From Kribbella antiqua (GTDB lineage: Bacteria > Actinomycetota > Actinomycetes > Propionibacteriales > Kribbellaceae): a stretch of DNA of 64,000 nt. Location of the stretch: positions 124,001-188,000 of the forward strand of contig NZ_SLWR01000013.1 of the NCBI RefSeq assembly GCF_004345665.1, read 5' to 3'. Shown one piece after another: positions 41,663 to 49,566 of the stretch. Within the stretch, counting starts at the first letter, position 1, and every line of letters starts with the position of its first letter. Made by a program: the position numbers and the translations under genes. The notes beneath the pieces were generated by a model. That model was not told the origin of the DNA. It saw nothing but the letters and a program-made list of their open reading frames with translations, and did no database searches.

Positions 41663-42262
41663 ATGATGCCGGGTATGGGAAACCGTGAGGCCCTGATCCA
41701 GGGCGCCAAGCAGTGTCTGTTCGAGAAGGGCTTCACGCGTACGACGGCGCGCGACATCGCCACCGCGGCGGGAGTGAGCCTGGCCGCGATCGGGTACCAC
41801 TTCGGCTCCACGGAGGCGCTGCTCAGCCAGGCGCTGTTCGCGGCCGTGGAGGAGTGGGGCGGGCGGCTGAGTCAGGCCATGGCGGCCGGCGGTGACCCGG
41901 CGGCGATCTGGGACGGCGTCATCGAGTCGGTGCGGTCCGACCGGGCGATGTGGACGGTCCAGTACGAGCTGGTCGGGCAGATCGACCGCGCGGAACAGCT
42001 CCGGACGTTTCTCACCGAATCCCAGCGGTACGCGCGCAGCGAACTGGGCGAGCTTTTCGGTTCCTCGGCCGAGGGGGAGGAGCAGCGGCTGCTGGCTGGG
42101 CTCTACCAGGCGATCCTTGGCGGGCTGGTGATGCAGTGGCTGATCGATCCCGAGAACGCGCCGAGTGGCGCTGACATCGTCGCCGCGCTCAGTCTTGCTG
42201 CCCGCCGCGGCGCGTCAGAAGTTGAAGGTGATGACCATGAAGGTGCCGACGGCCAGGGCTAG
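41663..42262 (+). CDS. TetR-family transcriptional regulator
   Basis: The 199-residue protein has the TetR helix-turn-helix (FEKGFTRTTARDIATAAGVS, then LAAIGYHFGSTEALL) and a helical effector half. ATG 41663 or the in-frame ATG 41675 could be the start. It is divergent from the S33 hydrolase with operator-like repeats between them, so it probably represses that gene. Its last 48 bases overlap the convergent membrane-protein gene. Confidence 0.87.
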   Translation: MMPGMGNREALIQGAKQCLFEKGFTRTTARDIATAAGVSLAAIGYHFGSTEALLSQALFAAVEEWGGRLSQAMAAGGDPAAIWDGVIESVRSDRAMWTVQYELVGQIDRAEQLRTFLTESQRYARSELGELFGSSAEGEEQRLLAGLYQAILGGLVMQWLIDPENAPSGADIVAALSLAARRGASEVEGDDHEGADGQG

Positions 42263-42616
42263 CGCGCAGAGGATTGCCCCGATTGCAGCCAAGGGCTTGG
42301 CGCCGCGGTGGCCGGTGAGGGCGGCGATTGCGAGGGCGATGCCGGGGAGGGCGAACGGGAAGGCGGCGTACTGGCGGAAGCCGTCCATGTTCATCGGGAG
42401 GAGCGGCGCCGCCAAGCCGGCCAGACCGAGGATCATGGCAGCGAGCCCCAGCAGCGCGCCGCCCTTCGGAGGAGCCGGAGGCCCTGCAGGCACGGGCTGT
42501 TGCGCATAGGGCGGCCAGAGGTGTTGCGGATAGTCGGGGCCTGGCTGTTGCGGATGCGGGTGCGGCTGAGGTGGTCCGGGGTGCGCGTTCTGTTCGGGCC
42601 GCGGGCCGTAATTCAT
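42215..42616 (-). CDS. Small Pro/His-rich membrane protein (DUF4190-like)
   Basis: The 133-residue protein has a cytoplasmic N-terminus rich in Pro, His and Gln (about residues 1-48) followed by three hydrophobic segments (LLGLAAMILGLAGLAAPLL, FPFALPGIALAIAALTGH, PLAAIGAILCALALAVGTF). This is the layout of small DUF4190-type actinobacterial membrane proteins. The ATG 42616 follows GGAG. Function unknown. Confidence 0.65.
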   Translation of the reverse strand: MNYGPRPEQNAHPGPPQPHPHPQQPGPDYPQHLWPPYAQQPVPAGPPAPPKGGALLGLAAMILGLAGLAAPLLPMNMDGFRQYAAFPFALPGIALAIAALTGHRGAKPLAAIGAILCALALAVGTFMVITFNF

Positions 42617-42663
42617 GGGCACTCCAACTCGTGGCTTCTGCCCATGCTTACCAACTCGCGGGT

Positions 42664-44091
42664 TCAGCTGAAGGGTGCGCCGAACCACTTGGCTAGGTGC
42701 GTAAGCAGATCCTGCTGGTCCTCGCCGACCCACGCCACGTAGCCGTCGGGCCGTAGCAATGCCGCGGGGAAGTCCAGTTCGTCGCTGACATCGACGATGT
42801 GGTCGACCCGGTCCGCCCAGCCCACGACCGAGAGCTGGCCGGTCTGGTCGAGCAGTACGCCGCGGCCGTCGTACATCTGCTCGTAAAGGTGTCCCCGCTT
42901 CAGCTCCACGTCTCGCAGCCGCCGGCCGAGCAGTTCGTGGCCCTCGCCGAAGTCGTAGCGGATCCCGATCGCGGTGACCTTCTCGATGAGATACCGGTTG
43001 ACGTTCTCGAAGTCCATGAGCTGCGTCAGCAGCCCGCGCACCGCCTGAGGCCCAGGCTCGATGGACATCAGCTCCATCTGCGCGCGAGTGTTCTCCAGTA
43101 CGTCGGCTGCCACTGGATGCCGTTCGGTGTGATAGCTGTCGAGCAAGTCCTCAGGGGCCCAGCCGTTGATCTCGGCGGCCAGTTTCCAGCCGAGGTTGAA
43201 CGCGTCCTGGACGCCGAGGTTGAGCCCCTGCCCGCCGACCGGCGGATGGATGTGCGCCGCGTCGCCGGCCAGCAGCACCCGGCCGGTCCGGTAGCGCTCG
43301 GCCAGGCGGGTGGCGTCGCCGAAACGCGAGAGCCAGCGCGCTGAGTGCACGCCGAAATCGGTCCCGGCGACCGCCAGCAGCTGCTGCTTGATTTCCTCGA
43401 GAGTCGGCGGCACGGCCCGGTCGTCGGCCACGCCCGCGGCAGGTACGCCGACGCGGTACACCCCGTCGCCAAGAGGTATGGCGCCAAACCGCAGCTGGGT
43501 TTTGCGTACCTCAGCCACGACGGCGGCGATCGTCTCTGGCGGAGCGTCCGCCTTCATCTCGCCCAGCAGCGTGTCGACCTTGCTTGGCTCACCGGGGAAG
43601 CCGACACCCAGCAGCTTGCGCACCGTACTGCGGCCGCCGTCGCAGCCGACGAGATAACGCGAACGCAGTTGCGTGCCGTCGGCCAGCTCAGTGGTCACCC
43701 CATCGTCGTCCTGGCGCAGCCCAACCAGCTCGCTGCCGCGCCTGATCTCGGCGCCGACCTCGGCGGCATGCTCGGCCAGCAGGCGGTCGGTGATGGTCTG
43801 TGGGATGCCGAGGATATAGCCGTGGGCGGTGTCCAGCCGCTCCGGCGAAGGCTTGCGAATACCGGCGAAGAAGCCGCCGAGCGGATACTGCGTGCCAAGC
43901 GGCAGGAACCGCTCCAGCAGACCGCGCTGCGCCATCACCTCGATGCTGCGCACGTGCAGTCCCATCGAGCGGACCACGGGCGTCGGCTCCGGCTCCTTCT
44001 CCACGACAAGCACCTGTGCGCCGTGCAGCCGCAACTCGCTCGCCAGCATCATCCCGGTCGGTCCGCCGCCGGCAACGATCACGTCAATCAT
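42664..44091 (-). CDS. rox: Rifampicin monooxygenase (FAD-dependent)
   Basis: The 475-residue group-A flavoprotein has the FAD motif GGGPTG (8-13), DGGRS (151-155) and GDAAHIHPP (276-284) of aromatic hydroxylases. Its overall sequence (for example VRSMGLHVRSIEVMAQRG and LAEHAAEVGAEIRRGSELVG) closely follows the Rox enzymes I know from Streptomyces and Nocardia. These hydroxylate the naphthoquinone ring of rifamycins and open the ansa bridge, giving resistance. The length matches the family. A rifamycin-associated element lies 47 bases upstream, which strongly supports both the identity and induction by rifamycins. Confidence 0.9.
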   Translation of the reverse strand: MIDVIVAGGGPTGMMLASELRLHGAQVLVVEKEPEPTPVVRSMGLHVRSIEVMAQRGLLERFLPLGTQYPLGGFFAGIRKPSPERLDTAHGYILGIPQTITDRLLAEHAAEVGAEIRRGSELVGLRQDDDGVTTELADGTQLRSRYLVGCDGGRSTVRKLLGVGFPGEPSKVDTLLGEMKADAPPETIAAVVAEVRKTQLRFGAIPLGDGVYRVGVPAAGVADDRAVPPTLEEIKQQLLAVAGTDFGVHSARWLSRFGDATRLAERYRTGRVLLAGDAAHIHPPVGGQGLNLGVQDAFNLGWKLAAEINGWAPEDLLDSYHTERHPVAADVLENTRAQMELMSIEPGPQAVRGLLTQLMDFENVNRYLIEKVTAIGIRYDFGEGHELLGRRLRDVELKRGHLYEQMYDGRGVLLDQTGQLSVVGWADRVDHIVDVSDELDFPAALLRPDGYVAWVGEDQQDLLTHLAKWFGAPFS

Positions 44092-44138
44092 GAAAACCCC
44101 GATTCGATAAGCCAATCCGGGATTCTCCAGCACGAAGC

Positions 44139-44158
44139 GGGGCTTGCGGCAAGTCCCC
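44139..44158. promoter_or_regulatory. Rifamycin-associated element (RAE)
   Basis: GGGGCTTGCGGCAAGTCCCC is an inverted repeat (GGGGCTTGC/GCAAGTCCCC) of the kind described upstream of rifamycin-inactivating genes and helR in actinomycetes. It overlaps the expected promoter of rox and marks rifamycin-inducible control. Confidence 0.85.
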
Positions 44159-44291
44159 TACCGCGTTATATGTTGAAAGTGGCAGGGAGAGACGATTCTC
44201 CTTGCCTTTGTTTTTGCCGGCCGAAAGTCAGGCCCGGCCAAACACCAAGTCCAACCACCCACGCCACAACGTGAGCGACTCCCCGCGACTC

Positions 44292-44370
44292 TCATCTCGA
44301 GGTCTCCGTCAGGCGGCGTGCGGCGGTTGGGTCGTGGGCTGGGAGGATGACCAGGCCGGGGTTTTGGGCG
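44292..44370 (-). pseudogene. Tail remnant of a metallo-beta-lactamase-fold hydrolase
   Basis: On the minus strand a short open frame reads NPGLVILPAHDPTAARRLTE and ends TSR-stop at 44292. This resembles the C-terminal end (HDP-containing strand) of MBL-fold hydrolases. There is no upstream domain and it abuts the Crp remnant out of frame, so it would be debris left by a deletion. The match is short and tentative. Confidence 0.3.
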
Positions 44371-44577
44371 GTGCCGCTCCTCAGGCGAACTCATTTAGAC
44401 CCGGATCAGCCCATGGACGATCAGCATCGCCCGGGGCGCCGAACCTCCCGGTAGATCGTGCTCCCCGCCGGATAATCAGTACGCTCGCCGGCCGCCAGCA
44501 ACCGACCGATCAGCCCAGCCGGCAACCCCACCAAGACAGCTCCCCGCCATCGCCGCCACGACGTCTTCATCGACCAC
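44371..44577 (-). pseudogene. Decayed N-terminal part of a Crp/Fnr-family regulator
   Basis: Minus-strand fragments in three frames read VVDEDVVAAMAGSCL (about 44577-44533), then GLPAGLIGRLLAAGERTDYP followed by AGSTIYRE (about 44530-44446), then RAMLIVHGLIRV, stop, MSSPEERH (about 44430-44371). In order they reproduce the cyclic-nucleotide-binding N-terminal domain of Crp/Fnr regulators (AGSTIYREG, LIVHGLIRVYMSS). Two frame changes and a stop in place of the expected tyrosine mean the gene is dead. The DNA-binding half is gone. Confidence 0.6.
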
Positions 44578-44691
44578 CGCCCGGCATCTCCCACCCGAGC
44601 TCATTCCCGGCGACGGTACGACGACTTCCGCGCACTGCGGTCGGGACGGATCGAGCGGGTAGTGTCGGTGGGAGGAGACCGGAGGCAGTCG

Positions 44692-45033
44692 ATGAGTGAC
44701 GAGGCGGATCAGAAGGTCAGTCCGCGTTTGCGGGCGAAATTGGATGACGCCGGCTCGGAGCAGGACGTCGAGGTTGTGGTCGCGCTGGCGCCGCCCGAGC
44801 TGCCCACCGAGGGCAGCCGCGGACAGAAGATCGCTGTCGCCAAGCAGCGGTTCGAGCGTGACGTCGCATCGATGAGCGAACGGATCACCTCCTCCGGTGG
44901 CAAGATCATCGACACCGCGTGGATCAACTCGACCATTCACACCAGGCTCCGGGCCGAGCAGGTCGACGATCTGGCCACGGACGACCACGTTGTCGCTCTG
45001 GACCTCCCGGCGAAGCTGGAAGCCGAGGACTAA
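44692..45033 (+). CDS. Small protein resembling a subtilisin pro-region (I9-like)
   Basis: The 113-residue protein starts at ATG 44692 after GGAGG, has no signal peptide and reads as two beta-alpha-beta units (DVEVVVALAP, a charged helix, then GGKIIDTAWINSTIHTRL and VVALDLPAKLEAED). Residues 77-113 align without gaps to residues 162-198 of the convergent subtilisin: 13 of 37 are identical, including WxNxT and a final DxPxxLEA. That part of the protease lies just before its catalytic domain. A stand-alone pro-region could act as chaperone or inhibitor of the protease. The two stop codons overlap (45030-45033). Confidence 0.7.
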   Translation: MSDEADQKVSPRLRAKLDDAGSEQDVEVVVALAPPELPTEGSRGQKIAVAKQRFERDVASMSERITSSGGKIIDTAWINSTIHTRLRAEQVDDLATDDHVVALDLPAKLEAED

Positions 45034-46472
45034 GCGAAGTGGGCTAGCCCCTTGCCCTTCGCCGACACCGTGCCGCGGGAGATCCGCTTGGCTTCGTTCA
45101 CGAGCTTGTCGCGGAGCTGGCCTGGATCGAGGGTGGGATCCTTCTCCAACCAGAGAGCCAGCATGCCGGACACATGCGGAGCCGCGTAGCTGGTCCCGGC
45201 GCCTGCGTCTCCGAAGCCGCCCGCTATGAGACATGCCGCGATGTTGCCGCCGGCACCGCCGCCGGGAGCGACGACATCCGGTCCGGATCGCGGCCCAGCC
45301 GGTCCACGGCTGCTGTAGTCTTCGACCGCCTTGCCGTCGAGATCTGTCGCGCCGACGACGATGATGCCCTCGGCCTCGGCAGGGCGGGTCATCGTCGCGC
45401 GTCCTGGGCCTCGGTTGCCCGCACTCTTGACCACTACCATTCCCAGCGCCCAGGCAGCTTCCGCCGCGACGGCTTCCGGGCTCTTGGTGCTGGTGACTGG
45501 GCCGGCACCCCACGAGCAGTTCGCGATCGCTGCCCCATCCTCCAGTGCGTGCTGGATCGCGAGGCCGCCGCTGAAGCTGTCACCGTTGAGTAGGTGGCTT
45601 GTGGCGAGCACCTTGTAGTTGTAGATGGTCGCGCCGGGTGCGATGCCCCCGTTGTCGATGTCGTCCGCCGCGATGATCCCGGCGACCGCCGTACCGTGGC
45701 TGCTTGGGTTGCCCCACGGCTCAGCGGTGAAGTTCCGGCGTTGGACAACCCGGCCGCGGAGTGCGGGGTGCCTCAGCGCCACCTCCGTGTCGATGACCGC
45801 GACGGTGATGCCCTTGCCGGTGAGGTGCTCGGCGTCGAAGAACGCCGGGTAGCCGATCGCTGTGTGGTTGCGGGCAGTGGCGTCGGCTTCGAGTCGCCGG
45901 GGAACGTCGACCGAAGTGACGTTGTGGTCGGCGCAGACATCCGCCAGGACCTCGGGGCCCGCCCAGGTGCGCAAGGTGTGGTTCAGCCAGCAGATCTGGG
46001 TGACCAGGGTCGGGATCTGCGGGACTCCGACCATCTCGGGCGCCGGTCCCAGCGACGTACCGGAGAGCCTTTCGATCTCGTTGTAGACATCGCCAACCAC
46101 CTGGTACGCCGATGTCCGGGCGGTGTGGACCAGTGCGCTGCGGAGCATCGTCGTGTTCGGGTAGGCGACCGTACTATCCGCGTGCGTCTCTGTGCCGATG
46201 GCCGACCAGTTCGACAGCTCCCGGGGAATCGGGACGCGCGGAGGCGTGGCCGGCGCGGCGAACTCGACCACGGTGGGAATGGCAGGCATACCAGTCGGCG
46301 CTGCGCGGGCGACGGCCTCCAGACCGAAGCCCGGCGCGACTGATCGGCGACTCAGACTGACGGTCAGGCAGAAGTCGTCAGTGGACTTCGCTTCAAGCTC
46401 GCTGCCATACAGGGAGCGGACCGTCGCGCGGGCGTCGGCGACGGCCGCGCGCCGCTCTTGTGCGGTTGCCAT
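45030..46472 (-). CDS. Subtilisin-family (S8) serine peptidase without signal peptide
   Basis: The 480-residue protein has an intact S8 catalytic set: Asp228 (VAVIDTE), His259 (SSHGTAVAG), oxyanion Asn318 (ANCSWG) and Ser428 (GTSYAAPHVSG). About 200 residues precede the catalytic domain and include a segment (162-198) like the small protein at 44692. No signal peptide or membrane segment is visible, so it would act inside the cell or be released another way. ATG 46472 follows GGGGGAA. It is 24 bases downstream of the amidohydrolase and is probably in one operon with it. Confidence 0.9.
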   Translation of the reverse strand: MATAQERRAAVADARATVRSLYGSELEAKSTDDFCLTVSLSRRSVAPGFGLEAVARAAPTGMPAIPTVVEFAAPATPPRVPIPRELSNWSAIGTETHADSTVAYPNTTMLRSALVHTARTSAYQVVGDVYNEIERLSGTSLGPAPEMVGVPQIPTLVTQICWLNHTLRTWAGPEVLADVCADHNVTSVDVPRRLEADATARNHTAIGYPAFFDAEHLTGKGITVAVIDTEVALRHPALRGRVVQRRNFTAEPWGNPSSHGTAVAGIIAADDIDNGGIAPGATIYNYKVLATSHLLNGDSFSGGLAIQHALEDGAAIANCSWGAGPVTSTKSPEAVAAEAAWALGMVVVKSAGNRGPGRATMTRPAEAEGIIVVGATDLDGKAVEDYSSRGPAGPRSGPDVVAPGGGAGGNIAACLIAGGFGDAGAGTSYAAPHVSGMLALWLEKDPTLDPGQLRDKLVNEAKRISRGTVSAKGKGLAHFA

Positions 46473-46496
46473 GTTTCCCCCAAAGTGTCGTGCACA

Positions 46497-47969
46497 TCAA
46501 GCGAGCCAGTCGGGAATCCGATCCGGTGCGAGCAATTGGTACCGCTGCCGCAGGCGCATCGCGTTGCGGTTGCCGGGATCGTCGAAGCCCAGGAAACGTA
46601 GGGCATTGCGGCCGAGGAAGCGTTTCGTGGCGGCGACGCCGAAGGCCTTGCGGTACTGCGAGCGATAGCTGTCGAGGAACTGGTCGTGAGCCGGCAGGAG
46701 TGCCTGCATGAACCAATCCGAGCCGAACATCAACCGGTCGGTCATCGGTGCAGTTTTCGCGGTCGCGGCCATCATTTCGCCGAGCATCGCGAAGTAGGCG
46801 CGCGCGATGCCGGTGTCATCGATGCGATGGTTGCCGACATCGGCGTACACATGCTCGTTGGCCACTGCGAGCTTGGCCATCCGCCAGGGCCAGCCCGAGG
46901 CGGGCTCGTTCGCGCGGGCTCCGCCGAAGTGGCCGAGGTTGACGCGGAGGCCGGGAAACTCCCGCAGGGCCGCGGTCCAGCCGACCGGCCCGGCGAAGTC
47001 CTTGAAGGAGTCGTCCGCATAGTTCGACCGGTTCGCATGCGCGGTGATGGGCACCTGCTCGGTCTGGCACCAGTCGTAGAACTTCCGCAGTTCGGAGTCG
47101 ACGAGCACGGCCTCGGTGGCGGTCATGTCGATGGTCGCTGTGTTGCCCAGTGGCAACCATCCCATCGGCGGATAGACCTTCACGCCGACGAACCCGTGCT
47201 CGAGGACCGCTGACTTGACCACGTCGAACGGCGTTTCGGCCAGCCCCGCGAGCACCGCGTTGACCTGGCGGCGCGGGTCGAAGCCGATGAAGGGATGCAG
47301 CCTCGCGTTGTCGACACCCGGCAGCCGGCCGAGCATGCTCAAGCTGCTGATGCCCTCGAACAGCTCGACCTGCTGACGAAGTGTCGTCTTTGCCCGATCA
47401 CCCAGACCGGTGTCGAGATCGACGAGCAACGGGCAGAACAGGTCGACCTGGGCCGATGAGTTGCGCACAAGTTCGGCGGCGAGGTCGAGCCGCGACAGGC
47501 CGAACAGCTTGGCCCATCGAACGGCGCGGCGGGCATCGGCGAGGCGATCGGTCCACCCCTCGGCGGATGGCGCCCCAGCATCGGTACCGGTGCCAGTACG
47601 ACGCAGTTCTGTCTCCAGCGAGCTACTGAGTCGCCGGACGAAGATGGGATCCTGTGCCAGCAGATCGTCGAAAGCAACATCTGTCTGACTCTCGAGTCCG
47701 CCGACGGACTCCAATCCGGCCGCGGCTCCGAAGGTCGCTGGACCGAGTACGTCGGCGACGGTCTCGCCACCTGTCGCGAGTAGACGCCGGATGCGCGCCA
47801 TGTCTTCGGCATAGCCCGGCGCGGCGCCCTGCACGACCCGATCGATCAAGGTCGCCAGCAACGGACCCAGCGCGGGCGTGTGCAAGTGCAATCGCTGCAC
47901 GAAGCCCCGCACCGGAAGGTCATCCGCATTGAACACGTGACAATGCACGTCCACCACGAAGTCTGCCAT
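46497..47969 (-). CDS. Amidohydrolase_2-family metal-dependent hydrolase
   Basis: The 490-residue protein shows the metal-binding DVHCHVF (His9, His11), GFVGVKVYPP, PITAHAN, NLGHFGG and the final FGSDWF aspartate of amidohydrolase_2 (PF04909) TIM-barrel enzymes, which hydrolyse or decarboxylate ring compounds. It is longer than the usual 300-350 residues. The extra 150 residues between 40 and 200 form a helical insert. It begins the minus-strand unit that ends with the subtilisin and is divergent from the giant-protein operon across 211 bases. Confidence 0.85.
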   Translation of the reverse strand: MADFVVDVHCHVFNADDLPVRGFVQRLHLHTPALGPLLATLIDRVVQGAAPGYAEDMARIRRLLATGGETVADVLGPATFGAAAGLESVGGLESQTDVAFDDLLAQDPIFVRRLSSSLETELRRTGTGTDAGAPSAEGWTDRLADARRAVRWAKLFGLSRLDLAAELVRNSSAQVDLFCPLLVDLDTGLGDRAKTTLRQQVELFEGISSLSMLGRLPGVDNARLHPFIGFDPRRQVNAVLAGLAETPFDVVKSAVLEHGFVGVKVYPPMGWLPLGNTATIDMTATEAVLVDSELRKFYDWCQTEQVPITAHANRSNYADDSFKDFAGPVGWTAALREFPGLRVNLGHFGGARANEPASGWPWRMAKLAVANEHVYADVGNHRIDDTGIARAYFAMLGEMMAATAKTAPMTDRLMFGSDWFMQALLPAHDQFLDSYRSQYRKAFGVAATKRFLGRNALRFLGFDDPGNRNAMRLRQRYQLLAPDRIPDWLA

Positions 47970-48180
47970 CGCACCCGCCCCTAGTGTCGAAGAATGGCAC
48001 CGCCGCGAGGTGGAGTCCAGGCCACGGCGAGACCTATTCGGCGGACAAGTATTTGTTTTTCAACGATCGGGGGTTCTGTTGCGAGGGGTTGCTGAGATGT
48101 GCGGTGGTGCGCCACGATGAAAATCGCGTGTCCGCCGGGATCCCTCGGCGGAGTCGCATTCTCAAGGGGGAGGAGGATGC

Positions 48181-49566
48181 GTGGCCGGGGAGGAATGGGC
48201 GGCTGTTCAGGATCGCCTGATGGCCTCGTACGACGAGGTGCGCGACGAGCTGCTCGGAATCCCGGGCGTCGTCGAGGTCGGCGTCGGACTGCGCCGGCGC
48301 GCCGGCCGGATCGAGGACGAGGCCGTGTACGTCGTCTCGGTGCGAACGAAGCTGCCTGCAGCGGAAGTCCCCGCGGGTGAGCTGATCCCGGACTCGATCC
48401 GCGGTGTGCCGATCGACGTCGAGGAGTACACCGAGCCGATTCCCCTGCTGGGCTTCGGCGATGAGGACGACAAACGCAACTACGGCACGAAGGTCGGCGG
48501 AGTGTCGATCCGGGCCGAGGGCGCGGGCGGACATGGCACCCTCGGTTGCTTCTGCAAGCGGAACGACGACAACAGTGTGGTCCTGCTCAGCTGCCATCAC
48601 GTGTTGTTCGACGGCAACGCCGAAGAAGATTCAGGTGTCGGTCAGCCCCGGTACGACGCGAGTTGCTGCTGCACCTGCAACGAGATGGGCAAGGTGCTCA
48701 AAGGCGACAAGAACGTCGATTGTGCAATCGCCTCGGTCAAGTCGGACGTCAAGTTCTTCCCGAAGATCCGGCGGATCAAGAGATCGGACGGAACGGTCGA
48801 GGAAGAAGGCCTGATTCTCGGCGTGGCTGCGCCCGTACTGGCGCAGATCGTCTGGAAGGTCGGCAAGACGACGGGCCTGACCCGGGGCAAGGTGACGAAA
48901 TTCGCGCCCCGAATCGAGATCGAGGTCGAGCCGCCGTTCAGCACTTTCGCGAAACCCGGCGACTCGGGATCGGTCGTGGTCGAGAAGGCGACCGGCATGG
49001 TGGTCGGGCTGTTGCGCGCGATCACCACCAGCGACGGGAAGACCGGGATCATGCGGAGGATGGCCGACGTCCTGGCCGTGCTCAACATTTCACTCATTCC
49101 GAGCGATCCCAATGCGGTCTACACCGAGGCGTACGACGAGGACGGCGAAGAACTCTTCCCGTTGCCGGCGGCATCGCCGTTCGACAGCCTGGTGGGACGG
49201 TTGCGAGACGACGAGGCCGGCCGGACGCTCCTGAGAATTGCCGACCGGCATGTGCAGGAGTGCCTGGCGTTGGTCAATCGGCGGCGCGAGTTCACGGTGG
49301 CGTGGCATCGCAGCCGCGGTCCCGCCTGGCTCGCCAGCCTGGGCAGAAGTGCGCGGGATCCGATCTACCGGATCCCCGAGCAGATCGATGGGGTCGAGCG
49401 TGCAGAGGCGCTGCGGCGGATCGAGCTCGCACTTGCGGCTGAGGCGAGTGACGACCTTCGGGCCGACCTCGCCGAGTTCGGTCCGTCGTTGGCCGCCGCG
49501 TTCGGAGCCGGATCCAGCGTGGACGACATCCTCGGCCGTCTTCGGATCCCGGCGAGCGCGCGATGA
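48181..49566 (+). CDS. Trypsin-fold serine peptidase with cysteine clusters, copy 1
   Basis: The 461-residue protein has a trypsin-like catalytic triad: His140 (SCHHVLF), Asp180 (NVDCAIA) and Ser262 (KPGDSGSVV). Unusually for the fold, it has cysteine clusters GCFC (Cys123, Cys125) and CCCTC (Cys162-164, 166) close to the active site, which could bind a metal or form disulfides. A helical C-terminal domain (about 300-461) follows. No signal peptide is present. GTG 48181 follows GGAGGAGG. It overlaps the next gene by ATGA (49563-49566) and begins a long operon. Confidence 0.8.
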   Translation: MAGEEWAAVQDRLMASYDEVRDELLGIPGVVEVGVGLRRRAGRIEDEAVYVVSVRTKLPAAEVPAGELIPDSIRGVPIDVEEYTEPIPLLGFGDEDDKRNYGTKVGGVSIRAEGAGGHGTLGCFCKRNDDNSVVLLSCHHVLFDGNAEEDSGVGQPRYDASCCCTCNEMGKVLKGDKNVDCAIASVKSDVKFFPKIRRIKRSDGTVEEEGLILGVAAPVLAQIVWKVGKTTGLTRGKVTKFAPRIEIEVEPPFSTFAKPGDSGSVVVEKATGMVVGLLRAITTSDGKTGIMRRMADVLAVLNISLIPSDPNAVYTEAYDEDGEELFPLPAASPFDSLVGRLRDDEAGRTLLRIADRHVQECLALVNRRREFTVAWHRSRGPAWLASLGRSARDPIYRIPEQIDGVERAEALRRIELALAAEASDDLRADLAEFGPSLAAAFGAGSSVDDILGRLRIPASAR

